A DNA stretch of 64,000 nt, taken from the NCBI GenBank assembly GCA_963930775.1, contig OZ005689.1, positions 3,472,001 to 3,536,000 on the forward strand, in the 5' to 3' direction. Source of the stretch: Cliona cf. orientalis. Its lineage: Eukaryota; Porifera; Demospongiae; Clionaida; Clionaidae. Numbering within the stretch: position 1 is the stretch's first letter; each line of letters begins with the position of its first letter. A program made the position numbers and the translations under genes. Positions 35,001-46,998 of this stretch are shown here, one piece after another. Below the pieces are notes generated by a model that did not search any database, had not been told where the DNA came from, and was given only the letters and a program-made list of their open reading frames with translations.

Positions 35001-38000
35001 CGCGGAGAACGTTTACCCGCGTGCGGAGCTGGCTCTCCGCATGCGAAGAACGTTTGCCCGCATGCGGAGCTGGCTCTCCGCATGCGAAGAACGTTTGCCC
35101 GCATGCGGAGCTGGCTCTCCGCACGCGGAGAACGTACGTCCGCATGCGGAGCTGGCCCTCCGCATGCGGAAATGGGCGTCGTGCGGGAAATTGCACTTCT
35201 CGGCTTCCACACTTATGGACTATGTGGTCAAGAACAGACAAAAACTGTTGAAGGTGTCTGTAACATTACATTGATGATTCTTCGTGGTTCCTACTGCTAC
35301 ACCGTCATAGCAAGCAGTGAAACTTTTACTATTGCAGTGGTGGGGACGATAAAAAGTTAGTCATGTTTCCCCCAGCATACCTGAATCAGGGTGAGCCACC
35401 TGGTTTGACTTTAGGCTAATTAGATAAACATCAAAGAAATGGGTGGAGTTTAAGCGTATAGCTTGATATGAATATCTGTAAGCACCCGGTTTGGATTCTA
35501 TTCTGGGGGAATCCCTGACATCAATTTTTGTACCCCTATGAATATTGATGATATTATCCTGACTCTTCAGAAGATGAGGCGAAATCAAATGTGACTGCTA
35601 TTGTTGGTGGTGTGGTGGGGGGTGCCTTGCTCATCATAGTCTTGGTAGTTGTGCTGATCGTTGTAATCGTAATAGCTCGCGCTGTGCCCAAGCTAAGCCG
35701 TCAAAGAGGAAATGGTAATGGTAATGCATCAAGTACGTATTATTGTCAGTTTCAGTGCAATATTATAATATTTAACTTTAGGTTTTCTGCAAATTCCTAG
35801 TATTATGCCCAGAGTTGAGATGAAGCTGAAGCTAGAATTTATCACAAACAGAGTCTTTGAGAAGCTAGACATTAAGAAAAACTGTACAGTAAGGGAAGCT
35901 ATTGAAAGCAGTAACAAAAAGTTTAAGCGTGGACGAGCATACTACGAATTCATTCATGAAAAAGAAAAAATATCAGATGATAAGGAATTAATCTTTATGA
36001 ACAAGGTTGAGTGATGATTCTGATGAAATCACCAATTTTATTATTTCAGTGTTTCACTATTGTTGGTGTATGCAGGATACCGGTGAATATTTCTTTCCAA
36101 CTGTTTCTGTTGATGTGCTCTATAAAAACAAACTACTGGGTGAAGGAGTACCCAAACCACAGTATAAGAGGTATCGAATGTTTGTCCAGAGCACTGGATC
36201 AGGAGCAAGGTACCTTCCAGCTGGAAGTTTACTACTTTATGAGCAGGTATATAGTTAATTTTGAAACAAAATATAATGTTGCAGTAGTGTCCCTGGGTAT
36301 TAAGCACAATGCATGGACACTTAAATAATTATTGCTTGTGATTGTGGCCATGCAGCATGGTCATCTCATTGCTGTATGATACATGGATACTTATCTGGGA
36401 CTGGGCACATACCTGGGAGAATAGTGACACTATAATTACGTCCAGAGTCCCAATTCACAAATCAATATTCGGCCGACCGATGAGGTAATTATGATGAAAT
36501 TATGATGAAACCTATGATGAAATTGGGGTGATAACTGCTTCAAAATGTTTAGCTCGCATGACAGGGTGTTGAGACCCAGAATTCGAACCTAGCGTAGAAG
36601 AGATCACAGGGGCGGATCTAGGATTTTTAGTATGGTGGGGTTGTAGGTATAATTGCGCGCAAAATTTTTTGCAACCACGCCCACTTTATATGAGCCACGC
36701 CCACTTTTAATCTTGCACCCCAGAGAGTGACACACTGTAGGTATAGAGCTTTACCACGCCTAGCACCACAGCTGACTCTTGTGGTCTACAGTAGATTATT
36801 CATAGCTGAAGCCATGTTCAGGGTGTACCACTAACCACCGTGCACCACCTGTTGGTTTGAGGCCAATTATGTACTACACAGCTTGTCTGCTGCTAACCAT
36901 ACAGTGGCAGCTACTGTGCCAAGCTATAGTAAGCCTTATATATAAGTGGGAGGGGCTGCTCAAAATCGTTTGGGGGGGGGGGGGGGTTTGCAACCCCAGC
37001 AACCCCCCCCCCCTAGATCCGCCCCTGGATCGTCGACTATCGATGAGATATGGCAATTCTCTCAGTTCGCTTTCTTTGGCGAGCTCGCACTCGGGGGGGG
37101 GGGGGGGGGGGGAGGGGGGATTTCCCTATTCAGTCTATTTGGTCTAGCACATGGCAGGTGGAGGTCACGTCCGGGTCAACCGGCTCAAGCCGCGCACCCC
37201 AATATTCGCATATACAGAACATGCGCAGTTTGTCAATGTGTCCTAGTTCGAATTATGCATGGCGGCGTATTCATGAGGGACTCGGGATGTAGTCTAAGTT
37301 TTTCATTACATCCCCAGTAGAAATTTACTTTTCTGTGGTTGTGAGGTAATTATGGTGTAATGTATGATGAAACCTATGGTGTAATCTCTTAGGTAATCTA
37401 TGAGGTAATTATGAGAAAATCCAGGGCCTCAATGGAGCCTTTCTGAGACTTGAAAATCAGTATATATGTAGAGTATCTGATGCCTGTATCCAGCGAATAC
37501 ATTTAAAGCTGAGTGCTACTTTCTCCGATGAGTACCGCTGGCCGAACTTCACGCGTTCTCTTGGCTGACGTAATCCCGTAGATAAATAAAGCTAGCCTTG
37601 CGCTATATTTAGCATGCACCAAGGCACGACCGATCTGAAGTTCGGAAGCTGTACTGTTCAGTCGAGTTCATCTCCTGTGACTGAAGCATCAAACTTGTCC
37701 CTATTGAGGTCCAGAGTTGATCTCAGACTCCATCTCTGCGATTGAGGCACCGGCATCGATTGCTATATTGATGACCATTTACCACATGCACCATTAGAAC
37801 TATGCAGCTACTGGGGATGTGGTCAAGTTTTCATAGTAATATTAATTTCACATAATATATGTAGAGTCTGAATCAGTGTACATAATGCCAAGACTTTCTG
37901 AATCATTTATTGGTATGATTATGGTATTTAGTTGCTTTTTTTATCTAAAGGTACAATCAAATCCATGGAATCCAGAGAAGGCTCCACTCCAACAAGTGAT

Positions 38001-38908
38001 TTCAAATCACTTTGTGACTACAACTATATCCAAAAGCTGTACAGTAAAAGAATTTCAAGTGAAACATGATTTGAGAGTCAATTCTGCAAATTTTTTTGTA
38101 GAATGTACTAACACAATCGTAAAGGACTTTCGTGATGTGATGTTAATGGATAAGGTGATGTTTGGGTTTGGGTTTGGGCAGACTAACCTAATGCGTGGCT
38201 GTACTTTTGATACAAATTATTACAGAAAAGTGGCAAGTTATTCACAGGTCCGACTGCTCGATCTAATGCAAGTGAATATCTTGATAAGTACAAAGTGTTT
38301 GTGATGCAGTGTGATATGGAAAATTTAAAGCTTGAGTCAGGCACAACTGTGTTACACCAGGTACTGTTATAAGAGCCGGAAAATTATATACATGCATGAG
38401 CATATTAGCTATAATTATGAGCAGTAATAATATTTTTATGGTGAATACATAATTTATGTAGAATCCTGAGTCTAGAAAGAATCTAAAATTCCATATGTTG
38501 GAAGTGGATAAAGATGTTCAGATGGCTAAATTTGTCAAGGAGAAGCTTGGAGTCAAGTTTGAGAATGGGAGAGCATTTTACGAATTTACTCAAACAGAAG
38601 AAGATTTGCTCTTCTATAGAGATATAGTGGTAATGCCTAAGGTAAACATCAGTACACCACAGTTTTGTGCACATGAGCATTATTTTACACTTAGTCTATC
38701 ATAATTTTGGTAGTCATCTGATATCAGCAAGATGCAACATGGAGATGAATTCAAATCAAGTATTGTACGGTTTTATTGGCTGTCACGTTCAGTACCTGGT
38801 ATAGGAATCAAACAACCAATGTTTGACGATTATCGAGTGTTTGTGCAGAGTACCTCACAGGGCTCAAGATGCCTCAAGGCTAAAACACGATTACTTTATA
38901 AGATTTAA
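32062..38908 (+). CDS. R4: Ig-like/FN3 receptor with three cytoplasmic A/B modules
   Basis: Exons: 32062-32143, 32605-32964, 33072-33341, 33654-33733, 33801-34041, 34343-35355 (carrying a 754-bp insertion), 35571-35732, 35782-36005, 36076-36246, 37951-38154, 38226-38360, 38462-38641 and 38732-38908. Without the insertion and one target copy, all phases join to 844 aa. Order: signal peptide (LLFLFLLSFQTC), Ig-like (CACPGE, TVWSGTAFDC), FN3-like, a second FN3-like over two exons, a cysteine-rich domain (GCTNRF...SIKSC), a membrane helix (about aa 439-465), then A1-B1-A2-B2-A3-B3. A modules share xGRAxYEF and end in a phase-0 boundary after M-x-K. B modules share YxVFVQS and LLY. The function of A/B is unknown. 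The insertion shifts frame and would truncate the protein before the membrane. Confidence 0.75.
34456..35209. mobile_element. GC-rich foldback element inserted in a coding exon of R4
   Basis: 754 bp, starting TGGAAGCCGAGAAGTGC and ending in its exact inverse. Flanks CACTTATGTA (34446-34455) and CACTTATGGA (35210-35219) form a 10-bp target duplication with one mismatch. The body is a stack of CTCCGCATGCGGAG palindromes alternating with CTCCGCACGCCGAG-type words, with a period near 40 bp, symmetric about the middle. Because the unit is nearly self-complementary and lacks stop trinucleotides, long open frames run through it on both strands; they are not genes. The GC content is far above the surroundings. 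Confidence 0.88.
36435..37828 (+). repeat. Left arm of a large inverted duplication
   Basis: Matches 40683-42132 in reverse over its whole length apart from nested insertions. It starts ATTACGTCCAGAGTCCC and ends CTACTGGGGATGTGGTCAAG. Internally it contains two adjacent inverted-repeat units, one ended by ACGTCCAGAGTCCC and one by CATCCCCAGTAG. It lies in the R4 intron between exons 9 and 10. Runs of GATGAAACCTATGATGAAAT occur near 36500. Confidence 0.8.
36607..37027. mobile_element. hAT-like MITE, CAGGGGCGGATCTAGG ends, nested in the left arm
   Basis: Ends CAGGGGCGGATCTAGG / CCTAGATCCGCCCCTG. The corresponding place in the right arm (about 41940) lacks it, giving a natural empty site. Short flanking direct repeat GATC. 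CAGGGGCGG ends are common among hAT elements (family knowledge). G-runs and C-runs lie near its right side. Confidence 0.8.
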
Positions 38909-40154
38909 TTTTATTACAAGCACCAATATAATATAATTATTGAGTTATGTATTAATTTGTGCAATGCACACAATAATATTATTAGTAAACATTAGATTCT
39001 CTGGATTTGATGTCACAGCTGTGGCTGCAATAGGCTGCATATGTGAAGCCATTGTACACTATCAGCTAGTAGCTTGCTGTGTGGGATGTCAACACAGCTG
39101 CGGTACTAGTACAAGGTGTGTTGCAACCACTTAATATATAATATTACTAGTACGATGACATCAAATCCAGAAAGAGGTACTGCTATGATCATAATATTAT
39201 ATATATTGTGTGTGCATGATGCCGCGCACACTCGAGATCTCTTGAGTGTACCATTATTCCGTTACTAACTGTTAAGTGTATACATGTATCAATAATCAAT
39301 TGATCATGGTTAAAAGGTGTAGCCTCCTTTATCAAAATATCTTCCTACACCACTTGTTTTTGTTCTTTTTTTTGTTCCTCTTTAGGCCACTCCAATACGA
39401 TTAGTTGTTTCCCATTTCCCGCCCGCATCGATTTTGAGAAAGCCAGATTTTGTCCATTATTAGTGTATTTCTATACCGCATGCTCTCTGGTGATAGGCGA
39501 TCATGTTTCATTATTCGAATGGAACGCTACGTTGATCCATAGACGGCTGAATTTACTCGGACTTTTGCATGGTATCTTACAGCTCTAGCAATAATGAATA
39601 ATGAATAATGAACCACCCGCCCGCATGCATTCGTTCAGCTTCTGAAATGGGAAACAAGGAATCTTATTGTTGTGGCCTTAGTGTAATTTATCAATGCTAT
39701 CTATTATGATGTTCTCTTAATAATTTCAACAGTGCAGTGGCATAATAATAATAGTATACGTATCCAGGATGATAATGCCCACGCGCGAATCGTAACCACG
39801 CCCCTCACTAGGTCGTACCGCCAAACTCGGCATAGGCGAGCTCTAGATCTCGGCATCTCATGATAAACAGTCAGTTCAGCGACTAGCTAGCCTCGTTCCC
39901 AGGCCCAGAGAAGCTGCTACCAACAATAATTTAACTTACTAGTTGTTTTTTTTTTGTTCAAGGTTCGCTCCCTGAACTGCTAGCGCGTTCTCAGGCTAAA
40001 TTCTGTACTGCTGTTGGCCTCGGGTATATATTATTATACGGTACCGCCCGCGCACGGCACCAGCTCCTGTCGGACATGCAGATAATGGCATAATAATTAT
40101 TATGTACAGAAGATGCAAGTAATTTCAAATTCTAGCTCTTTCTCCCCTCCCCCA

Positions 40155-40197
<43 letters not shown>

Positions 40198-40682
40198 ATA
40201 ATGATAAGCTTTATCCCCATGCTCTCTTTCTTCCTTCCCTTTCTTCATTTTGCTATAATAATAGTGTGCTATCAACTTAGCTACATGGAAATGGGAGAGG
40301 GAAAGTGTGGGGACAAGGCTGCAGAAAATATCAGTATCTCTCCCCCGCCAGTGCCCGCCTGATACCCTGGATCAGAAATAGCTAGCTAGAGCTGCTTGGG
40401 TACGAGGCATGGACCTTCTAGCTAGCTATCAATTTTTCAAAGGAAGAGCAGGGAACAAGTCTATATAACTTGAAAAGGCTATACATCCTTCATATATAAT
40501 AATACAATAGTATGCATGCATAGGCCATTGCCGGTTTGGCATAAAGCATTTTCATTGTGAAGTAACACTATGGTAAAATTATTATGCCAAATAGCTACAT
40601 ACCTACATCCAAGTTGAGGATACTCCTTTAATTATGACAGTTAATTACCTTGGCATAAAATTTCCCTTTTAATAGAATGAAC
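38909..40682. other. 3' flank of R4 with one inverted-repeat element and a poly-C run
   Basis: No further gene seen. An imperfect inverted-repeat element lies at about 39383-39680 (AGGCCACTCCAATACGATTA, with the matching reverse at TTATTGTTGTGGCCTTA). A run of over 40 C near 40150-40195 is at risk of assembly error. Around 40640-40670 GGCATAAAATTTCCC appears and recurs at 42195 and 42255. Confidence 0.5.
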
Positions 40683-42132
40683 ACTTGACCATATCCCCAG
40701 TAGCTGCACAGTGTAATGGTGCATGTGGTAACAGCTCAGTATTCCTTCCGAACTTCAGGCTGGTCGCGCTGCTGCAGTCTCGCGCGGGCCAGTCCCTTGA
40801 CAATGATGCGTGCTATATATAGTGCAAGGCTAGTTTTATTTATCCACGGCATTACGTAAGCCAAGAAAACACGTGAAGTTCAACCAACGGTACTTCTCAG
40901 AGAAAGTAGCGCTCAGCTTGTATATAATCTATTCGCTGGATACACGCGTAAGATACTCTACATACCGTATAGCTCCAAATTTTCGTGGTCCAAAAATTTC
41001 GTGAAACTGCTGAAAATCCCATGAAAGAAAATTTTCGTGATAAAAATTTCGTGATCGCTACATTTTTTCGTGATTACCGCCGCGCGGCAACGCCCGTGCG
41101 GACAATTCACGTTGTCGCTACGCCCACAACTGCACGTGGCTCGCATTTTGCTATAGTGTGAAGATCTAGAGAAAGATGATACAATTCAAGTCCCAGTCAC
41201 GAGCCTCTTTTTCTACCTTTAGCGCCTTCCGCTGTCGTCTCTTTGGCTACCTCTTCAACGTGATTGTTAGCGGATTCAATACAAGAAGAAAGAAGTTGTT
41301 TGGACGTCCTTGCGGATTTGGCAGGCAACTTTTGTTCGTTTTTTGAAAGTAAGCGTACAGATTCTGAGACAGCTTTAACATACTTAGTTCCACACGTTCA
41401 CTAGCACTCGGGCGTACGCACGATCGCTTGGGTAGCCACACCCACAATAGTACTAAATTTTCGTGAGGAAAATTTTCGTGATCAGAAGTCAAATCACGAA
41501 ATTCACGAAAATATTGTGCCACGAAAATTTGGAGCTATACGGTATTTACTGATTTTCAAGTCCCAGAAAGGCTCCAGCGAGGCTCTAGATTTTTTCATAA
41601 TTACCTCATAGGTTGCATCATAATTTCACCATAGGTTACACCATAATTACCTAATAACCACAGAAAAGTAAATTGCTACTGGGGATATAATGAACAACTT
41701 GGAGACTACGTCCAGAGTCCCTCACGAATATATACGCCGCCATAAATTCGAACTAGGACACACTGACAAACTGCGCATGCTCCGTATACGCGTACAATAT
41801 TGGGGCGCGCGGCTTGAGCCGGTTGACCCGGACGTGACCTCCACCTGCCATGTGCTAGACTGAATAGGGAAATCCCCCCGAGTGCGTGCTCGCCAAAGAA
41901 AGCGAACTGAGAGAATCGCCATATATCATCGATAGTCCACGATCTCTTCTACGCTAGTTTCGAATTCTGGGTCCCAACACCCTCTCATGTGAGCTAAACA
42001 TTTTGAAGCAGTTTTCACCCAATTTCATCATAGGTTTCATCATCATTTCATCATAGGTTTCATCATCATTTGTCATAATTACCTCATCGCGAGGCCGAAT
42101 ATCGATTTGTGAATTGGGACTCTGGACGTAAT
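40683..42132 (-). repeat. Right arm of the inverted duplication
   Basis: Reverse counterpart of 36435-37828. It lacks the CAGGGGCGG element but carries its own nested CCGTATAGC element at 40965-41542. The two arms flank the last four coding exons of R4. Mismatches are scattered, so the duplication is not very recent. Confidence 0.8.
40965..41542. mobile_element. Inverted-repeat MITE, CCGTATAGCTCCAAATTTTC ends, with empty site
   Basis: Ends CCGTATAGCTCCAAATTTTC and its inverse, TA on both sides. The left arm of the duplication has the uninterrupted sequence CAGTATATATGTAGAG at this place, so insertion duplicated only TA. The interior repeats AAATTTTCGTGA in both orientations. Confidence 0.88.
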
Positions 42133-42405
42133 AAGCTAAGTCGTATACATGAGGTAATCTTATGCCAACATCACTGGCATAAAGCCCTCCCTTGCTGTAC
42201 AGCAAGGCAGACTTGGCATAAAATTTTCCCTTGATGCAGCAAGCAGGGATTGGCATAAAAATCTCCCTTGGTACGGCACGAAAATTTTTTCAATTTTATG
42301 CTAAATTATGTATGACCGCTCCTGTCACATGACTTCACCATGGTACACCAGTGTGACACTGCACTGCGCACTACAAAATAGAGAGGATTTATACGAGAAC
42401 TAGTC

Positions 42406-42600
42406 TAAGAGCTCTGTAGAGCACATATCCCGCGCGCTCTGTAGCCACTGTAGTGTAGTATCGCAACACTCTGCGGCATATAATATAGCTGCTCTTTGAC
42501 TTGACGACCCTTTCCAACATTGAGCTTGAGCATGCGCAGTCAGCATACTATTATGCTAAAATAGTGGGTGTGGTCGATAAACCACAGGCAGAAAATGCAC
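42406..42600 (+). repeat. Dispersed repeat, copy 2 (AGAGCTCTGTAGAGCAC family)
   Basis: Second copy of the repeat at 30240-30440, same orientation, with small indels (an extra TATAATATAGCTGCTC segment). Confidence 0.65.
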
Positions 42601-42949
42601 GATTTGTAGCAAGCGTAGGGATGTATAGTAGATGCAATTATCCCTTACAAATCTTGTTTGTGTACTTTTTGATCCTGCCATCCCTACTTCATCCTCCAAT
42701 TTTATTCAATTGTTTTTATACTTGTTCCTGTTCTTTTTTTATTGCACATAGTGCATTTTATCAATGCCATCTTACATGGCTTGCTCAAAACTTCTGTCCA
42801 GTGTAGACGATGGGAGATGCCGAAGTTTCGTAGCCACGCCTCTCGTTAACTTGTGTTCATATGCCTATGTGATGAAGCAGGCTGATAAAGAAACACCTTC
42901 TTCTATTCCTGCTTCAATCGCAGCTGTCCTCCTCTCGTCCCAAACTCCC

Positions 42950-44411
42950 CTATAGACCATAACGTACATCATGCTTCCCTGAAAGTCTAAAGTGCTCCTC
43001 AGAATACATTGCTGATATGCTTGCCCTACTTGACACCTCTAAGTCGTCAGGCCCTGATGATGTATCGTCATTGATGCTAAGATCTACCGCACACAGCATT
43101 GCTCCAAGCCTTGCAAACTTGTTTAACACCTCACTAGCTGAAGGATTGCTGCCATCTGAATGGAAAGTTGCAAGGGTGGTCCCCGTTCCAAAATCAGCTG
43201 CTCTGAAGGATTCTGTGTCCAGATATAGACCAATCTCAATTCTTCCTACTGTTAGCAAGATCCTTGAGCGCCACGTCAGTGAAATCATTCTCAATCACAT
43301 CTGTGAAGCCTACCCAATCTCAGACCGTCAGTGGGGATTCATGCACCAACGCTCCTCCACTTCTGCTCTGACATCTGTCATATAATATGACTGGCTCTCT
43401 GCTCTCGATAATGGTCAAGAGGTGTGTGTTATTCTTTGATGTGCAAAAGGCATTTATATTAAATCAGTCCCTCATTTGCCTCTGTTGCAAAAGCTCGAAC
43501 AAATCGGCATCAACCCCTACATTTTGAGATGGGTACGTAACTACCTAACGGAGAGAGAACAGTTTGTAGTAGTTGAGGGGTCGCACTCTCCTACACTTAA
43601 GGTATTATCTGGAGTCCCTCTAGGTTCTGTTCTCGGCCCCTTACTGTTTGTTATCTACATTAATGATGTCGCTAATTGCATCTCTGGAGGAAGTAAGATC
43701 AATCTTTTTGCTGATGACATTGCGCTTTACAGAATTATTACCAGCCATGACGATTATTCAGTATTCCAATCTGATGTTAACTCTATCGACTCTTGTTTAT
43801 CTGCCAAACACCTTACCTCCTCTTGTACCACATTGCTCAAACTGTACATTTCTTTCATCAGGCCTCATGTTGAGTATGCTGCAGCAGCTTGGGATCCCTT
43901 TCTTAGGAAAGACATTGACCTCATAGAAGATGTCCAAAAGTATGCCCTTAAAGTCTGCTTAAAATCTTGGAGTGTCAACTACAGTGAGCTATTGGAGCGA
44001 TCACATCTTCCTACCTTGCAGGTCAGAAGGCATGAAGCTAAACTTTGCCATCTTTATAAAATTGTGAACAAAGAAACTTTTTTCCCTAATGCTCCAACCT
44101 TAACAAGAACGCTATCATACCCCAGTCGTTCAGTTCACTCGAAAGCTCTCATTCCCATACATGCACATTCGTCACAATTCTTGCACTCCTTCCCAAGTGC
44201 CATATCTGCATGGAACTCGCTACCCTTAGATACTGCCTCTGCCTCAACTATCTACTCCTTTAAGACTGCCATAAAACACTAACTCATTCACTACAGCTAA
44301 TCATTGTTATTATTTTCTTTGGTTGCATGCCCGTAATAGCTATTAGCTAATTCACGTAATCCCTGCATTACCCTGCAGAAATTTCATAAATAAAAAATCA
44401 TAAATAAAAAG
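42950..44411 (+). mobile_element. Non-LTR retrotransposon, 5'-truncated, internally deleted
   Basis: Reverse-transcriptase motifs run in order: SSGPDD, YRPISILP and YPISDRQWGF in one frame (43017-43385), then DVQKAF after a frame change, GVPLGSVLGPLLF, and the catalytic FADDIALY. After about 43830 the expected thumb region is missing, and the conserved C-terminal segment (YISFIRPHVEYAAAAWDPF) follows directly, ending in a stop at 44280-44282. A short AT-rich 3' tail with two CATAAATAAAAA-like units ends the element. The order fits the CR1/Jockey/L2 side of the non-LTR tree (family knowledge). Inactive. Confidence 0.85.
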
Positions 44412-44627
44412 AAGGCTGTTTTAGGCGGCCCAAGTAGTGATGAGACTCTTCTGTTTAGGGAGAAAACCAAGTTCTAAATTTTATTGTTAGCAGCAGCTAC
44501 TCGGCATAATTCTATGATCTGTTAAGGGCGGAGAACAGGTAGCAAAAGTGGGGCGGGGGGGGGGGGGGGGCTCAGACCTTTGACTGTGTACTGTGACAAC
44601 CGTTAGGCTGTGGGCGCCGCGGGCATA

Positions 44628-46172
44628 CCGTGTTTATGCTAATAGAACGCATGATCCAATTACCGCAAGAAAATTCAATTCCAGGAATTTCTATTAGAAC
44701 GGAAGCGACTGTCTGTAATTATTTTCTATGAATCCAATTAGCGCAATGGTGCTAAGGTGAGGTTATTGCGCATGCTCAAACCGCGTGCTGCACGGTTAAA
44801 CCACACCTGCTTAGTAATGAACCGTTGGCGGCTCTGTCTCTCGGACTCGTTGCTAGCTATAGTTAACCAAATCGCAAGTGTCGTTCGTCGTTCATGAGGG
44901 TACTAAACTACACTCGGGACTGACCATAGTTGGAACTGCACTAAGTCCAGCAGCCAGGGCCTCAGGCTGCGATCAGCACGATTCAGTGGCATCACTAACC
45001 ATGCATGCGGCGCGGCTGTCAGAAGGCCTTTCTCAGGCTATCCTCGTGATGATCGGGGCCAGGGGCACAGGTACGATACCATCGATAGCCACTATTCGTC
45101 GTCGCTCAAAGCTATGCTAATTGTTCTATTACAACGCAACATCTAATTAACGCAAGAAAATTCACTTCCTGGAATTGTTTTGACTCTAATTGTGCGCAAA
45201 CCAGATTTGAAATTATTTTTTTTTGCTTGCGTTCTATTAGCATAAGGTTCCTATTAGGTACAGGCCGAATGCCGCAAGGTCAAAGGTCAGTAGGTGTGTA
45301 CCTCCTTGCGCTTACTAGGGCGCATGTGTAGTCTAGCGAGCTAGCCCCGCCTCCTTCGAGCGTGCAAGATCTTAAGAAGAGGGGAGTGGCTAGCTCGCTA
45401 GTGCGGTGCACGCGCGTGCGTAAGCTTAGTCTTAGTCTGGGTGCCAGCCCCTTCACAAGATATTTAATTGTATATCTTCATATAGGTGAAGCAGTTATCC
45501 TGGTAGTAACTATCTAGATCGTCTAGTTGAAAGAGGTTCAATCATTGAATCTGGGACTTCATACAAGATTTCGTCATCATGCTAAAGTCCTGGACTTAGT
45601 ATGCTATGGTGCATGTACATTTAGCTACTAACTGATTGAGGCCTTTCAAGAAATTTGTAATGATTCTCATGACATTGTGGTGATGAATGCACTACCTCTT
45701 TCAAGTTTTTATGTTCAAACACGTATTGGTAGAGAATATGGGTGCCTCTCCAAACTGAATTTGATATCATAGTACTAAGTTCAGACCAAAAGTGACCTAT
45801 TGACTACCATCAAAATTTGGCACTAAAATTGCTACTGGCATCTCTTAGAGTCATGGGCTCCTGGTTCCCTCCTCCATGACTTGCTCAGTAGGTGACTAAA
45901 ATTGATAGTCTGGGTGCCAGCCCCTCCTTGTGAACTTCTGATAGCCAGATTAGTCTCTAATAAGCTATCTCTTAGATCATGCTGGTCCACATAGGGCTCG
46001 GGGCTGTGTGTTCGATAGCGGCGCAGGGCCGCGATCCATTGCTAGGGGCATACATAATATAGGTTACGTAGTCTATATTATCTATGCTAGGGGAGGGGTC
46101 CCTAAGTGGTCATTGACCTTTGACCTCGCGGCATTCGGCCTGTACCTAACGGGAACCTTAGCATAAACACGG
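44628..46172. mobile_element. Composite inverted-repeat element, CCGTGTTTATGCTAA ends
   Basis: Outer ends CCGTGTTTATGCTAA and TTAGCATAAACACGG with TA outside. A third copy of the end occurs internally near 45225-45247 (GCGTTCTATTAGCATAAGG). A second inverted pair, AGGTACAGGCCGAATGCCGC (near 45258) and its reverse (near 46127-46148), spans the right half. This is consistent with one element inserted in another's end, or a tandem composite. Confidence 0.65.
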
Positions 46173-46558
46173 TACCATATGCATACCTTTGGTTGTAGAG
46201 CAGCTGCCATGTGGGTAAAGCCAAACCTCTGGAATACCCGCACTCGCGCAAGTGCGATCATGGTACAATAAACTTATTTACCATACATGGGAACAATTCT
46301 AAATTTGATCTACAGCTGCTTCTATATGTCTATTTATGTAACAAACACTATGATGCAATATGCAATTGTCATAAAAAATTTCCTGACGCTCTTCATCGCT
46401 GCCCATAAATAGAGGGGGCCGTGCCATGGCGCCGACCTCTACTAAGATGTCTTCAAAGGTAGCTTAAGAGATCTGAAATGCAAGAAGACAAGGTAATGAT
46501 AGTATTGTATAGCAAAAATGAAAGAAATCGGATGAAGTAGTGAGGAGTTATGAATAAT

Positions 46559-46887
46559 ATCAAGAGTATATAATAGAGAGGGAGGGAGAGTATCCTACTT
46601 CACTATGGGCCTGTGTTACAACACTTTACGGGGGTCATGACCTTTGTAATGATATTCACAGGCTTGAGGCCTCAGTACTAGCCCCTTGTGGGCATGTAGC
46701 TAAACCTCACGTACTGTAGAGCACTAGTGCAGGTTGATGCAGCTGCTATGTGATGTTGAAGGACAATCTGTGAAACCACTTTGTATGTGAATATCATTAC
46801 AAAGGTCATGACCCCCGTAAAGGGTTGTAACACAGGCCCATAGTGAAGTAGGATACTCTCCCTCCTTCTCTATTATATACTCTTGAT
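46559..46887. mobile_element. MITE with about 105-bp near-perfect inverted arms
   Basis: Arms 46559-46672 and 46786-46887 are inverse copies (ATCAAGAGTATATAATAGAG at the outside, CTTTACGGGGGTCATGACCT further in). The spacer is about 110 bp. No coding capacity; duplication at most AAT. Confidence 0.8.
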
Positions 46888-46998
46888 AATATGAACTAGA
46901 GCTGAATTTCGCACAAAACGCGATAGCTTGGCGGAAGCGCGCTTCCGGGTTAAATTAAATTTGTGCATAGGTATATGGACTTCCGCTAATTTGGCGGA

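Noticed and set aside
34500-35160. Possible CRISPR-like array of CCGCATGCGG repeats
   Set aside because: Repeats are palindromic, in both orientations, lack unique spacers of constant length, and are bounded by a transposon target duplication in an animal gene.
34366-35274. Long overlapping open frames on both strands (up to 302 codons)
   Set aside because: They arise from the self-complementary, stop-poor repeat unit of the foldback element, not from a conserved protein.
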